Source: Desulfovibrio sp. Fe33
GTDB taxonomy: Bacteria > Desulfobacterota > Desulfovibrionia > Desulfovibrionales > Desulfovibrionaceae
NCBI RefSeq assembly: GCF_028532725.1
Contig: NZ_JAQKGU010000002.1
Coordinates: forward strand, 310,001 to 374,000
Length of the DNA stretch: 64,000 nucleotides
Direction of reading: 5' to 3'
Both the position numbers and the translations under genes were made by a program. Position 1 is the first letter of the stretch. Each line of letters begins with the position of its first letter. Positions 39,330-49,569 of this stretch are shown here, in pieces. The notes below the pieces were generated by a model. That model saw only the letters and a program-made list of their open reading frames with translations. It was not told where the DNA came from and searched no databases.

Positions 39330-41318
39330 ATGGGCTTGGCCACGGACATCATTCTCATCATTGTCTTCGCCTTTTTCTGCGGGCTTGCGGCCCAGCGGGT
39401 CGGGCAGCCGATCATTCTCGGCTACATCCTGGCCGGTGTCCTGCTCGGCCCGCACACCGGCGGGCTGACCGTTGCCGGGGTGCATGATATCGAGCTGCTG
39501 GCCGAAATAGGCATCGCGCTTCTTCTTTTCGCCCTGGGATTGGAATTTTCTTTTAAGGACCTGAGGCCGGTCAAACTGGTGGCCCTCATAGGGACGCCAT
39601 TGCAGATGCTATTGACCATAGCGCTGGGGTTCGCGGCGGGGCAATACATGGACCTCGGCTGGAAAGCGTCCCTGTGGCTTGGCGCGCTGGCCTCCTTTTC
39701 GAGCACCATGGTCCTGCTCAAGACGCTCATGAACCAGGGGTGGCTGGGAACCCTGTCCTCCAAGGTCATGATCGGGATGCTCATCGTACAGGACCTGGCC
39801 GTCGTGCCCATGATGGTCATTTTGCCCGAACTCAACGACCCGGTGGTGGGACTGCCCAAGCTCGGCTTCGCGGCCCTCAAGGCCGGACTGTTCATCACGG
39901 CCATGATCGTTCTCGGTACGCGCCTGCTCCCGTGGCTCATGGCCCACATCGCCCGGCTCGGCTCGCGGGAGCTGTTCCTGCTGGCCATTGCGGCCATCGG
40001 CCTGGGCGTTGGCTACGTGACCTACCTGGCTGGGCTGTCTTTTGCTTTCGGAGCGTTCGTGGCGGGCATGGTCTTGAGCGAATCGGATTTCGGCCACCAG
40101 GCGTTGAGCGACATCATCCCGTTGCGCGACATCTTCGGACTGCTCTTCTTTTCCTCGGTGGGAATGCTCTTCGATCCCATGTTCCTGGTCGACAATTTCC
40201 GGCAGGTCTTCTGGCTGCTGATTTTCCTCTGCGTGGGCAAAGGGATCGTTTTCGCCATCCTTGCCCGGGTCTTCCGCTACCGCAACGTGGTCCCGCTGGC
40301 CGTGGGCCTTGGGCTTTTCCAGATCGGCGAATTTTCTTTCGTTCTGGCCCGTCTCGGAGTGTCCACAGGCTCCATCGACCAGGACCTCTACGCGCTGATC
40401 CTTACCGTGACCATCATCTCCATGGTCCTGACTCCCATCGTGTCCGGGCAGACCGCCCGGCTCTACGCCCTGCGCAAGCGGTGGTTCTCCCATGAGGAGC
40501 TCGAATCCACCAACATGCCCAAGGAGGGATTGGGCGGCCACGTCGTCATCCTCGGAGCGGGCCGCGTGGGGTTGCAGATCGCCCAGATTCTCAAGCGGTT
40601 CGACTTGACTCATGTGGTGGTGGAGCTGGATCACCGCCGGTTCGAGCAGGCCAAGAAGGCGGGCATTCCGGCCGTGTACGGCGACGCCAGCCAGGAGATC
40701 GTTCTCGAGGCAGCGGGGCTGCGCAACGCGGCCCAGCTCATCGTCACGATTCCCGATCTGGTGACGACGCGGGCCATCATCCAGAACGCAAAGCACGACA
40801 ACCCCGACCTGGACATTATCGCCCGGTCCACCAATCGCGAGCATCTCCACGACATGAAGGAGCTTGGAGCAGACGAGGCCGTGCTCCCGGAACTGGAAGC
40901 GAGCCTGGAAATGTCCCGGCAGTCGCTCTTGCGCCTGAGCAAATCGCCCGTGGAAATTCAACGGCATACGGACCGCATCCGTCAGGAGTTCTATTCCGTG
41001 CTGGCCGATTCCAGCGACGATTATCGGGAGCTTATCCAGTTCCGCGGCGCGGAGCAGCAGTTCGACCTGCAATGGGTCAAGTTGCCCGCGTCCAGTTCCC
41101 TGGTCGGCAAATCCCTCGGCGAGAGCAATATCCGGAAGGCCACGGGCGCGTCCGTGGTGGGCGTGGTCCGCAAGGGACAGCTCAAGACCAATCCCGACGC
41201 CGCCTACATCCTCGAAGCCGGGGACCTTGTCGCGTTCATCGGCAGCGACGAGGACCGTTCGCGCTTCTGCGATCTGTCCCGTCCCGATGCGGCGGTAGCG
41301 GCCGATTGCGTGGCCTGA
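39330..41318 (+). CDS. KefB-type monovalent cation:proton antiporter with RCK domains
   Basis: 662 aa from the ATG at 39330, six bases after GGAAGGACC. An upstream TTG at 39315 is possible but less well placed. About 12 membrane spans of the CPA2 family occupy residues 1-380 ([54 protein letters not shown]). A TrkA-N Rossmann domain follows ([20 protein letters not shown]), then a TrkA-C domain ([20 protein letters not shown]). KefB/C proteins export potassium and are gated by nucleotide or glutathione adducts. It is a single-gene unit with its own terminators on both sides. Confidence 0.93.
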   Translation: MGLATDIILIIVFAFFCGLAAQRVGQPIILGYILAGVLLGPHTGGLTVAGVHDIELLAEIGIALLLFALGLEFSFKDLRPVKLVALIGTPLQMLLTIALGFAAGQYMDLGWKASLWLGALASFSSTMVLLKTLMNQGWLGTLSSKVMIGMLIVQDLAVVPMMVILPELNDPVVGLPKLGFAALKAGLFITAMIVLGTRLLPWLMAHIARLGSRELFLLAIAAIGLGVGYVTYLAGLSFAFGAFVAGMVLSESDFGHQALSDIIPLRDIFGLLFFSSVGMLFDPMFLVDNFRQVFWLLIFLCVGKGIVFAILARVFRYRNVVPLAVGLGLFQIGEFSFVLARLGVSTGSIDQDLYALILTVTIISMVLTPIVSGQTARLYALRKRWFSHEELESTNMPKEGLGGHVVILGAGRVGLQIAQILKRFDLTHVVVELDHRRFEQAKKAGIPAVYGDASQEIVLEAAGLRNAAQLIVTIPDLVTTRAIIQNAKHDNPDLDIIARSTNREHLHDMKELGADEAVLPELEASLEMSRQSLLRLSKSPVEIQRHTDRIRQEFYSVLADSSDDYRELIQFRGAEQQFDLQWVKLPASSSLVGKSLGESNIRKATGASVVGVVRKGQLKTNPDAAYILEAGDLVAFIGSDEDRSRFCDLSRPDAAVAADCVA

Positions 41319-41368
41319 CGCGATGCGGCGCGATAGGGCGCGGTCGATTTCGCAATAGCGGAAACAAG

Positions 41369-41406
41369 AAAGGGAACCTCCTTGAGAGAAGGATGTTCCC
41401 TTTTTT
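41369..41406 (+). terminator. Terminator of the antiporter gene
   Basis: AAAGGGAAC and GTTCCCTTT, with an inner CTCCTT/AAGGA stem, form a hairpin followed by six T residues. Confidence 0.92.
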
Positions 41407-41500
41407 CGTGAATCCTCATCCCGATCCCCATGAATCGAGCGATCGTCCGTGCGCCTTGGGCGGCGCGAACAGTCTGAATAATCGCTGAAGAGACAAGAAA

Positions 41501-41557
41501 GAAGCCGGATGGAGGGGGAAAACGCCATTGCGTTTATCCCCCTTCACCCGGTTTTGG
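41501..41557 (-). terminator. Terminator of the TRAP/amidohydrolase operon
   Basis: A long stem (GCCGGATGGAGGGGG with CCCCCTTCACCCGG, inner AAAACGC/GCGTTT) lies just after the last minus-strand gene. On that strand it is followed by TTCTTTCTTG. Confidence 0.75.
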
Positions 41558-41563
41558 GAGGCG

Positions 41564-43153
41564 TTATTCGCCCGGCCGGAGGACCTTGCCGGGAGGAGTG
41601 GGATTGTCGGTCGCGCCGTCGCCGTGGACGATGACGCCGTTTATCATGACAAGGTCGATGCCGGTCGGATGTTGGCGAGGCTCGGTGTAGGTGCCCCGGT
41701 CGCGCACGGTGTCCGGATCGAAGAGGACGATGTCGGCGTGATGGCCCGGCTTGAGCAGGCCGCGCCTGTCGATGCCGAAGGTCTCGGCGGGTTTGCCGGT
41801 CATCTTGCGGACGGCGGTTTCGAGGGGCATGACCTGTTCCTCGCGCACATACTTTCCGAGCACCCTGGGGAACGCCCCATAGGTGCGCGGGTGGGGCGTG
41901 CCGCCGAGCAGACCGTCGGTGCAGACGTTCATTTCCGGACGGGCCATGAACGCCTTGACGTGTTCTTCAAGCCCGTAGAAGTCGACCATGCCCACCGCGT
42001 TTTCCTCCTGGAGCAGGAGGTCGAGGGCCGCTTCGAGGGGCGGCTTGCCGCGCATCTCGCCGAGCTCCACCAGGGTTTTGCCGACGGCGTCGCGGTTGGC
42101 CTCGGTGCGCACGCTGGTGACGAAGATGCCGTCCACGCCCGCGAATGCCACGAAGTTGTCCCAGCCGACAATGCCCTCGCGGATGTCGCGGAGCATTCCG
42201 GCGCGGGCCGATTCGTCGGCCAGCCGTTCCAGGAGCCTGTCCGTGCCCCCGGCGTGCGCCCAGGGGGGTAGGATGGCCCCGAGCATGGTGGACCCGGCCA
42301 CATAGGGGTACTGGTCCATGGTGACCTTCAGCCCTTCGTCGGCGGCCTGGTCGAGCAACCCGAGTACGCGCTCGAACTTGTCCGCGTTGTTTTTGCCGCA
42401 GATCTTGAAGTGGGAGAAGTGGATGTGGACCCCGGTGTTTCGGGCGATGTCCAGCACTTCGGCCATGGATTCCAGGATGGTGTCGGCCTCGCTGCGCTGG
42501 TGGATGACCAGCGGGCGGCCGAACTCGGCGGCAACCGAGCAGAGGGCTTCCATCTCGGCCTTGTCCGCGTAGGTGCAGGGCGGATAGATGAGCCCGGTGG
42601 ACAGGCCGAACGCGCCCGCCTCCAACTCGCGCCGAAGCACGGCCTGGAGACGGCGAAGGTCTTCCGGCCCGGCCTTGAGGTCGTCCAGTCCCATTGCCTC
42701 CATGCGCACGTTGCCGTGAGGGGCGAGATAGCAGACGTTGGTTCCCACGCCGCTTCGTTCGAGGCGGTTCAGGTAGCCTTCCGTCGTTTGCCAGCCCCAG
42801 TCCAGTGTGTCGGATTCGCCTTCGAGGCCGCCGAGGTTCCTGCGCCACGCCTGGATGTGCTCATGCGGCAGGGGGGCCATGGAGATGCCGTCCTGGCCGA
42901 GTATTTCGGTCGTCACGCCCTGCCGGATTTTGGGCAGGATGAAGGGAGCCTCCATGACCACCAGGTCCGAGTGGGAGTGGGTGTCGATGAAGCCCGGGCA
43001 GACCACGCGCCCCTTGGCGTCGATGGTTTCGTCCGCCTCGGGCAGGTCCGTTCCCACGTGGGTGATGAGGCCGTTCTCGACGCGGACGCCGCCCGGCGTC
43101 GACGGCTCGCCTGAGCCGTCGATGATGCGGGCGTTGTCTATGCGTATGCTCAT
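41564..43153 (-). CDS. D-aminoacylase / N-acyl-D-amino-acid deacylase family amidohydrolase
   Basis: 529 aa, the usual size. Amidohydrolase-superfamily TIM barrel with the metal-binding FIDTHSHSDLVV motif, CYLAPHGNVR, the VIHQRSEADTI histidine strand and IHFSHFKICG. The C-terminal beta-sandwich has LKPGHHADIVLFDPDTV. These enzymes hydrolyse N-acyl-D-amino acids or the related N-carbamoyl and dipeptide substrates. It is the last gene of a minus-strand operon after the YgeY-like hydrolase (34 bp gap). With a TRAP importer and two PLP enzymes, the operon looks like a pathway for an acylated or D-configured amino acid. Confidence 0.88.
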   Translation of the reverse strand: MSIRIDNARIIDGSGEPSTPGGVRVENGLITHVGTDLPEADETIDAKGRVVCPGFIDTHSHSDLVVMEAPFILPKIRQGVTTEILGQDGISMAPLPHEHIQAWRRNLGGLEGESDTLDWGWQTTEGYLNRLERSGVGTNVCYLAPHGNVRMEAMGLDDLKAGPEDLRRLQAVLRRELEAGAFGLSTGLIYPPCTYADKAEMEALCSVAAEFGRPLVIHQRSEADTILESMAEVLDIARNTGVHIHFSHFKICGKNNADKFERVLGLLDQAADEGLKVTMDQYPYVAGSTMLGAILPPWAHAGGTDRLLERLADESARAGMLRDIREGIVGWDNFVAFAGVDGIFVTSVRTEANRDAVGKTLVELGEMRGKPPLEAALDLLLQEENAVGMVDFYGLEEHVKAFMARPEMNVCTDGLLGGTPHPRTYGAFPRVLGKYVREEQVMPLETAVRKMTGKPAETFGIDRRGLLKPGHHADIVLFDPDTVRDRGTYTEPRQHPTGIDLVMINGVIVHGDGATDNPTPPGKVLRPGE

Positions 43154-43187
43154 GGTTGTTTCCGTATGGTTGCGGTCGGCCGTTGGA

Positions 43188-44381
43188 TTACTCGCACCGA
43201 AGCAAGGCTTCGATGATGGCCTTGTAGCCTGCGGTCACCTTGTGCAGTTGGTCCACTTCGATGTGTTCGTCGATGGTGTGCGCCAGGTTTTCGCGGGAAG
43301 GGCCGTAGCCCAGCGTGCGGATTCCCGCCTCGCCCGCATAGTGGCTGCCGTTGGTGCAGAAGGAGTAATGGGACAATCCCGGAGCGAGGCCCGCCTCTTC
43401 GAGTCCGGCCAGGGCGGCGGCCACGAAGGGGGCGTCGGCGTCGTAGAGCCAGCCGGGGAAGAACCGTTCGCCCTGGATGTGCACGCCCGTGTAGCATTTC
43501 TCCTTGCCCTTGGCGAAGTAGACCTTGGCCTTGAAGTCCGGGTTGGCCTCGGAGAGCCTGCCGATGGCCTCGTTGAACGGGGCCAGGACCGATTCCGGGG
43601 TCTCGCCCACCAGGAGCCTGCGGTCGTAGGTGGCCCGGCAGCCGCTGGGCACCACGGACGAGCCGGGGTAGGGGGTGGACTTGATGTCCGTAAGCACGCA
43701 GATGCCCTTGCCGAGCACGGGTTGCTCGGGCGCTTCGATCTTGTCGATCTCTCGGATCAGGTCGGTCATCAGGTGGACGGCGTTGACGCCCTTGTCGGGG
43801 TTGGCCGAGTGGGCCGGGACGCCCATGGTCTCGACCACTATTTCGGCGCGGCCCCTTTGGCCGATCTTGAGGTTCAGCTCGGAAGCCTCGCCGATGATGA
43901 CGAAGTCGGGCTTGACCTCGGCGGAGATTTCGCGGGCGGCGATGCCCTCGAAAAGCTCCTCTTGGACCACGCCCGCCACGCAGATTTCCCCTGCGAACTT
44001 GCCCTTGGTTTCCTTGGCGAACCATGCCGCGGCCCCGACCATGGCGGACAGGGCGCCCTTCATGTCGGACGTGCCCCGGCCGTAGACCTTGCCGTCCACG
44101 ATGTCTCCGCCGAAGGGGGACTGGGTCCAGGCGGAAGGATCGGGCACGGGGACCACATCCATGTGTCCGTCGAAGAGGACGCACGGGCCGGGTTTGTCGC
44201 CCTTGATGCGGCCGACGACGTTGCCGTAGCGGTCCACCGTGACGCGGTGGAATCCGTTGGCCTCCATGGCGGCGGCCAGGGCCTTTGCGACGTCGCCTTC
44301 CTCGCCGGAGACGCTGGGCAGGGAGACCAGCTCCTGGCACAGCGCCACGCTCAGATTGCAGTACTTATCCTTGTTGGACAT
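43188..44381 (-). CDS. ygeY: YgeY-type M20 hydrolase (selenium-metabolism-linked family)
   Basis: 397 aa. M20 peptidase motifs are complete: DGHMDVVPVPDPSAW, YGRGTSDMKGALSAM, VVQEELFEGIA, GEASELN and a late HYSFCTNGSHYAGE. The overall sequence resembles YgeY, a family named for its link to selenium-dependent molybdenum hydroxylases in some bacteria. Here it is in a catabolic operon, 11 bp after the PLP enzyme gene, so a deacylase or carbamoyl-hydrolase role on the imported substrate is more likely. The selenium link is a family name, not shown here. Confidence 0.8.
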   Translation of the reverse strand: MSNKDKYCNLSVALCQELVSLPSVSGEEGDVAKALAAAMEANGFHRVTVDRYGNVVGRIKGDKPGPCVLFDGHMDVVPVPDPSAWTQSPFGGDIVDGKVYGRGTSDMKGALSAMVGAAAWFAKETKGKFAGEICVAGVVQEELFEGIAAREISAEVKPDFVIIGEASELNLKIGQRGRAEIVVETMGVPAHSANPDKGVNAVHLMTDLIREIDKIEAPEQPVLGKGICVLTDIKSTPYPGSSVVPSGCRATYDRRLLVGETPESVLAPFNEAIGRLSEANPDFKAKVYFAKGKEKCYTGVHIQGERFFPGWLYDADAPFVAAALAGLEEAGLAPGLSHYSFCTNGSHYAGEAGIRTLGYGPSRENLAHTIDEHIEVDQLHKVTAGYKAIIEALLRCE

Positions 44382-44392
44382 GTCGCCTCCCC

Positions 44393-45859
44393 CTAGCCTT
44401 CAAGCAGGCCGGTCCGGGCGTTGAATTCGTTGATGAGCCTGTCCACTTCGGGGGCGAGCTTCTGGATGTTCTCCCAGTAATGCTCGTCGTACCACTGGGC
44501 CTGGATGTCCTCGAAGGCCATGCCCTGCTGCTCGATCCAGGTGTAGTACTTGAGGTTGTGGATGCGCTTCCTGTCGTAGTAGCCCAGCTCCAGCATGTTG
44601 TCGATGGTGGTGGAGGCCAGCACTCCGCGCGAGTACGCGGCGTCGTCGGCGTCGTAATCACCGCGCTCGGCGGTCAGTTCGGCCAGGCGGCTCTGGTACA
44701 TCTCCATGGAGTCCGTGGCCACGGACAGGACGATGTCGTCCTCGCCCAGTTCATAGTATTTGGCGAACTTGACGGCGGAGATCATGTTGGCGACCGAGGA
44801 TATGCCGAGCATCTTCAGGTTTTCGGCGATCTCTGCCGGGACGCCCTGGGCCTTGAGGGTCTCGATGCCTGCCGGTTCGTTGAACAGGCGGATGAGGTCC
44901 ATGGGGACTTCGTCGTCCACGGCTATGGCCATGTCGGTGTTGCGCACGTTGTGGACCCAGGGCACGTGCTTGTCGCCGATGCCCTCGATGCGGTGCGCGC
45001 CGAATCCGTTGTTGAGCAGGGTGGGGCATTGCAGCGCCTCGCAGGCGGCCACCTTGAGGTGGGGGAACTGCTGCTTGAGATAGTCGCCGCTGGCCAGGGT
45101 GCCGCCCGAGCCGGTAGACAGGACCACGCCCCTGAACCGCTTTTGGGCTTCGTCGGTCAGGCTGTCGATGAGTTCGGCCATGGCGCGGCCGGTGACGGTG
45201 TAGTGCCACAGGTAGTTGCCCATGTCGTCGAACTGGTTGAAGATCATGATATCGTCGCCGGAATTGCGCAGTTCCCAGCACTTGTCGAAGATTTCCTTGA
45301 CGTTGGATTCGGAGCCGGGGGTCTTGATGGTCTCTCCGGCCACCTTGGAAAGCCAGTCGAACCGCTCCTGGCTCATGCCTTCGGGCAGGATGGCGATGGA
45401 CTCGCAGCCGAGCAGGTTGGAGTCGTATGCGCCGCCCCGGCAGTAGTTGCCCGTGGAGGGCCAGACGGCCTTCTGCCTGCGCGGGTCGAACTGGCCGGTG
45501 ACGAGGCGCGGGGCCAGGCAGCCGAAGGCCGCGCCGACCTTGTGAGCGCCGGTGGGGAACCACTTGCCCACCAGCATGACGATGCGCGCGGGCACGCCGG
45601 TCAGGGAGGAGGGCAGCTCGATGTGGTTGACGCCGCCGTATTCGCCTCCGCTGGCCGTGGGCTCGTTTTTCCAGGTGATGCGGAAGAGGTTGAGCGGATC
45701 AAGGTCCCACAGGCCGAGGTTGTCGAGCTTTTCCTTGATGGAGGCCGGAATTCTTTCGGGGTGGCACATCTGCTCCAGGGTGGGGATGATGATATTCTTT
45801 TCGCGGGCGCAGGCCACGGCGCTTTCCAGGCCCTGCGGGTTGATGGTCAGGTCAAGCAT
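44393..45859 (-). CDS. PLP-dependent fold-type-II enzyme (cysteine synthase superfamily)
   Basis: 488 aa starting MLDLTINPQG at 45859, behind GGAAAGACAACC. The frame is open 32 codons further, but that extension is low-complexity and has no ribosome-binding site. The PLP lysine is expected in PTGAHKVGAAFG, with the phosphate-binding glycine loop LSTGSGGTLASG. These enzymes do beta-elimination or replacement on amino acids. The substrate is unknown. It sits between the threonine-synthase-like gene (20 bp) and ygeY (11 bp). Confidence 0.85.
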   Translation of the reverse strand: MLDLTINPQGLESAVACAREKNIIIPTLEQMCHPERIPASIKEKLDNLGLWDLDPLNLFRITWKNEPTASGGEYGGVNHIELPSSLTGVPARIVMLVGKWFPTGAHKVGAAFGCLAPRLVTGQFDPRRQKAVWPSTGNYCRGGAYDSNLLGCESIAILPEGMSQERFDWLSKVAGETIKTPGSESNVKEIFDKCWELRNSGDDIMIFNQFDDMGNYLWHYTVTGRAMAELIDSLTDEAQKRFRGVVLSTGSGGTLASGDYLKQQFPHLKVAACEALQCPTLLNNGFGAHRIEGIGDKHVPWVHNVRNTDMAIAVDDEVPMDLIRLFNEPAGIETLKAQGVPAEIAENLKMLGISSVANMISAVKFAKYYELGEDDIVLSVATDSMEMYQSRLAELTAERGDYDADDAAYSRGVLASTTIDNMLELGYYDRKRIHNLKYYTWIEQQGMAFEDIQAQWYDEHYWENIQKLAPEVDRLINEFNARTGLLEG

Positions 45860-45879
45860 GGTTGTCTTTCCTTTATTTG

Positions 45880-47151
45880 TTAGGATTCTTGGTCGTTCAG
45901 TGCTGCTTCGAGAGCTTCCAGGGTCGGGGCGATGACCGCCGGTGCCGCGCCGCACGCCTTTATGGTCGAGTCCACGTCCTTCAGGCCGGAGCCGGTGACG
46001 AGGAGCACGCAGGCGGAGTCGCGGCCCGCCAGTCCCTGCTCCAGGGCGGCGTGCAGACCGGCCAGGGGCGCGGCCCCGGCGGGCTCGGCGAAAACGCCGG
46101 TGCTTCGGGCCAGTTCGGGTATGGCCGAGAGAATGGCCTCGTCGGACACGCGCAAGAACGCCCCGCCCGTCTCGGTCACGCTTCTCATGGCCTTCACCCG
46201 GTCGCGGGGCAGGCCCGCCGAGATGGAGTCGGCCACGGTGTTGGCCCGGATGGCCGGAAAGGTCGCCGGATCACCACCTTGCTCCCAGCACCGGAACAGA
46301 AAATCGCTGCCTTCGGCCTGGACGCCCATGAGCCGGGGCAGGCGGTCGATCCAGCCGAGCCGGTACATGTCCAGAAATCCCTTGTGCAGCCCGGAGATGA
46401 TGCAGCCGTCGCCCACGCCCACGAACACGGCGTCCGGGCACTGCCAGTCCAATTGCTCGCAGATTTCGTAGGCCGCGGTTTTCTTGCCTTCGGCCATGTA
46501 GGGGTTGAAGCCGGTGTTGCGGTTGTACCAGCCGAACTCGGCGGCGGCGGAAAGGCAGAGCTCGAAGGCGTCGTCATAGGTGCCGTCCACCAGAAAGACC
46601 CTCGCCCCGTAGGCCAGGAGCTGCGCAACCTTGGCCCTGGGGGCCGAGCGGGGCACGAAGATGGTGCACGGCATACCGTCGGCGGCGCACATGCCCGCCA
46701 GGGCGGCGGCCGCGTTGCCGGTGGATGCGGTGGTTATCATGGAGGCCCCGGCCTCGCGCGCCTTCATCACGGCGAGCGAGCTGGCCCGGTCCTTGAGGGA
46801 GCCGGTGGGCTGGCGGGAGTCGTCCTTGACGTAGAGAGTGTCGAGGCCCAGGGAATCGGCCAGGCGGCGGGCTTCGTAGAGAGGGGTCCAGCCCACGGCG
46901 GCGGCCGGGGCCGGGGTATCGGGCAGAACCGGCAGAAGCGCGCGGTAGCGCCACTGCGTGCAGGTCTTGTCCTTGGCGAGGCTGTCCGGGGAAATTCGCC
47001 GCCCGATGGCGTCGTAGTCGTATTCGATGTCCAGGATGCCCTCGTTGCCGTGGTCCGGGCAGACGTAGCCGGTTTCTCCGGGGAGATAGGTCTTGCCGCA
47101 GAGGGTGCAGCGCATTCCCGTGACGTGATCGGGCCGTGTTGTCTTGTTCAT
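45880..47151 (-). CDS. Threonine-synthase-like PLP enzyme
   Basis: 423 aa. The N-terminal zinc-ribbon-like CTLCGKTYLPGETGYVCPDHG is followed by a fold-type-II PLP domain: Lys in PTGSLKDRAS, TASTGNAAAALAG and glycine-rich GVGDGCIISGL. It resembles threonine synthase but lies in a catabolic operon next to another PLP enzyme, and no thr biosynthesis genes are near. It may be a lyase or ammonia-lyase for the imported amino acid. It lies 75 bp before the TRAP-binding-protein gene, counting against transcription. Confidence 0.85.
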   Translation of the reverse strand: MNKTTRPDHVTGMRCTLCGKTYLPGETGYVCPDHGNEGILDIEYDYDAIGRRISPDSLAKDKTCTQWRYRALLPVLPDTPAPAAAVGWTPLYEARRLADSLGLDTLYVKDDSRQPTGSLKDRASSLAVMKAREAGASMITTASTGNAAAALAGMCAADGMPCTIFVPRSAPRAKVAQLLAYGARVFLVDGTYDDAFELCLSAAAEFGWYNRNTGFNPYMAEGKKTAAYEICEQLDWQCPDAVFVGVGDGCIISGLHKGFLDMYRLGWIDRLPRLMGVQAEGSDFLFRCWEQGGDPATFPAIRANTVADSISAGLPRDRVKAMRSVTETGGAFLRVSDEAILSAIPELARSTGVFAEPAGAAPLAGLHAALEQGLAGRDSACVLLVTGSGLKDVDSTIKACGAAPAVIAPTLEALEAALNDQES

Positions 47152-47226
47152 GTCTTTTGCGTGTCGGGTTGAGACGCCGGGCGGCGGAAAGGCCGCGCCG
47201 CCCGGCTGTTCAGGCTTGTGGGAGGG

Positions 47227-48261
47227 TTATTTGGACGCTTCTTCGATGGCTTTCAGGAACGCGTTCAGCATTGCCTTGCCTTCTTCGCCGAAGGCCTCTT
47301 CGAGGTACTTTTCGACGACGGGCTGGGAAGCGGCGCGGAAGCGCTCCTTCTCGGCTTCGGGCAGGGTGTAGATTTCCATCTTGGCGGACAGGAAGGGCAG
47401 GCCGCGATCGGACGCCTCGATGGCGTTGGCGATGCTGCGGGAGACCACGATGGCGGTCTTGGCGGCGCTCTCGACGACCGTCCGTTCAGACGGGGTCAGG
47501 GAGTCGTAGAAAGCCTTGTTCATCATCCAGACGTGGGGCGCGAACAGGTGGTTGGAAATGGTCAGGTACTTCTGGACCTCGTACAGTTTGGCGAACTCGA
47601 CGATGGGCACCGGGTTCATCTGGCCGTCGGCGACGCCGGTCTGAAGGGAGGTGTAGACCTCGGACCAGGCGATGGACACGGGCTGGCCGCCAAGGCTGGA
47701 GACGAGCATTTTGTGGGTGTCCAGGCCCATGGTGCGGATCTTGAGACCCTTCATGTCTTCGAGGGTCTTGATGGGGCGCTTGGAGTTGGAGAACTGGAAG
47801 AATCCGCCGGAGTCGGAGAAGCCGAGGCACTTCAGGCCGGTCTTGGCGGTGATGTCGTCACCCAGCTTCTCGCCGAAGGGACCGTCGAACACTTCGTAGG
47901 CAACGGCGTGGTTGGGGAAGGCGAAGGGCACGTCGAGCACGGAGATCATGGGGTAGATGCTGCCCACCGCGCCCACGGAGTGCACGCCGAGCTGGATGAT
48001 GCCGGATTTAACCTGCTGGACCACTTCGGAGTCCTTGCCGAGCTGCCCGCTGGGGAAGATCTGGACCTTGATCTCGCCGTTGGTGCCGGATTCCACCAGG
48101 TTTTTGAAGACCACGGCGGCCGCGCCGGACGGGTTGTCGAAAGCGCCGTTCTTGTTCAGGTGGTGCATCTTGATGACCTTGGCGGCCAGGACGCTCTGGG
48201 CCGAGCACAGCATCAATGCCGCCACGGCGATCAGCACAGTCAGTTTCTTACCGATTCTCAT
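47227..48261 (-). CDS. dctP: TRAP transporter periplasmic binding protein (DctP family)
   Basis: 344 aa with signal peptide MRIGKKLTVLIAVAALMLCS (cleavage near VLAAK). DctP-family segments include KTLEDMKGLKIRTM (the conserved LKGLKIR region), the substrate-binding Arg in IRTMGLDTHK, and TSLQTGVADGQMNP. It captures an organic anion in the periplasm for the DctQM membrane unit encoded just upstream in the operon. Confidence 0.95.
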   Translation of the reverse strand: MRIGKKLTVLIAVAALMLCSAQSVLAAKVIKMHHLNKNGAFDNPSGAAAVVFKNLVESGTNGEIKVQIFPSGQLGKDSEVVQQVKSGIIQLGVHSVGAVGSIYPMISVLDVPFAFPNHAVAYEVFDGPFGEKLGDDITAKTGLKCLGFSDSGGFFQFSNSKRPIKTLEDMKGLKIRTMGLDTHKMLVSSLGGQPVSIAWSEVYTSLQTGVADGQMNPVPIVEFAKLYEVQKYLTISNHLFAPHVWMMNKAFYDSLTPSERTVVESAAKTAIVVSRSIANAIEASDRGLPFLSAKMEIYTLPEAEKERFRAASQPVVEKYLEEAFGEEGKAMLNAFLKAIEEASK

Positions 48262-48285
48262 AGGTTCCTCTCATGGTTTGTTCCG

Positions 48286-49569
48286 CTACATGTCGAGCAG
48301 AAGGTTGGGGAAAAACATGGCCAGGTCGGTCCAGAAGGTGGTGATGATGAGCACGCCCACCTCCACGAGTATGAACGGCCACAGGGCGGCGCTGATGCGC
48401 TCTATGCGTTCGCCTGTGACCGAGGAGAGCACGAATATGCAGGCCCCCACGGGCGGGGTCATGAGCGAGATGTTCAGGGTCAGGACGATCATCACGCCCG
48501 CGTGCACCGGGTTCATGCCGATGGCCTGGGTCAGGGTGCCGAGCATGGGGGTCAGGATGATGAGCGCCGCGTTGATGTCCATGAACATGCCGATGGCCAG
48601 CAGCATGAGCAGGATCATGGCCTTTATCATCCAGGGAGTGGTGGACAGGGACAGGAAGGCGTCCGCTATCTGCTGCGGGATCTGCATGAAGGTCATCCAC
48701 CAGCTCAGGATGGAAGCCGAGGCGATGATGAGGAAGACCACGCCGGTGATCCGGGCCGTTCGAATGAGCATCGCCACGATGTCGTTGAAGGTCAGCGTGC
48801 GGTGGATGCACACGCCCACGAACAGGGCGTAAAACACCGCGATGGCTGCGGCCTCGGTGGGGGTGACGATGCCGCCGAGGATGCCGCCGAGAATGATGGC
48901 GGGCATGATGAGGGCGAGGATGCTGCCCCTGAATGCGTAGAGGATCTCCCGCAGGGACGGGCTTCCTTCCTTCTTGGGCAGGCCGAGCTTGCGGCCCAGG
49001 GCCACGATGAGCGCCATGCAGACCAGGCAGATGAGCAGTCCTGGCAGGATGCCCGCCGCGAATAGGCCTGCGATGGATACGCCCGCCAGGGAGCCGTAGA
49101 TGACCATCAGGTTGGACGGCGGGATGGTCGGTCCGATGATCGAACCGGCGGCCGTCACGGCGCAGGCGAACGGGCGGGAGTAGCCCTGCTTGACCATGGC
49201 CGGGACCAGGGTGTTGCCGAAGGCGGCGGTATCGGACACGGCCGCACCGGTCATGCCTGCGAAGAGCACGGAGGCGAGCATGTTGGAGTGGGCCAGGCCG
49301 CCGCGCATGTAGCCGACCAGGGCGTCGGCCAGGTTGGCGATGCGCTGGGTCATGCCCACGCGGTTCATGATCTCGCCCGCGAGGATGAAGAAGGACATGG
49401 CCATGAAGGTGAACAGGTTGAGCCCTTCGAAGAACCGCTTGGGGGCCATGACCAGGAAATTGTCCCCGCCCACCTGGACGAGGCCGATTACGCCCGCGAT
49501 GCCCAGGACGAAGCCGATGGGAACGCCTATGAGCAGCAGGCCGAAGAAGACGATGGCTACGGTAAGCAT
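48286..49569 (-). CDS. dctM: TRAP transporter large membrane subunit (DctM)
   Basis: 427 aa from MLTVAIVFFGLLLIGVPIGF. The reading frame is open another 229 codons upstream, but that covers dctQ in another frame. About 12 membrane helices are present, with GAAVSDTAAFGNTLVPAM, IGPTIPPSNLMVIYGSLAGV and MDINAALIILTPMLGTL, typical of DctM. Its ATG overlaps the dctQ stop (TAATG), so the two are translationally coupled. Confidence 0.95.
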   Translation of the reverse strand: MLTVAIVFFGLLLIGVPIGFVLGIAGVIGLVQVGGDNFLVMAPKRFFEGLNLFTFMAMSFFILAGEIMNRVGMTQRIANLADALVGYMRGGLAHSNMLASVLFAGMTGAAVSDTAAFGNTLVPAMVKQGYSRPFACAVTAAGSIIGPTIPPSNLMVIYGSLAGVSIAGLFAAGILPGLLICLVCMALIVALGRKLGLPKKEGSPSLREILYAFRGSILALIMPAIILGGILGGIVTPTEAAAIAVFYALFVGVCIHRTLTFNDIVAMLIRTARITGVVFLIIASASILSWWMTFMQIPQQIADAFLSLSTTPWMIKAMILLMLLAIGMFMDINAALIILTPMLGTLTQAIGMNPVHAGVMIVLTLNISLMTPPVGACIFVLSSVTGERIERISAALWPFILVEVGVLIITTFWTDLAMFFPNLLLDM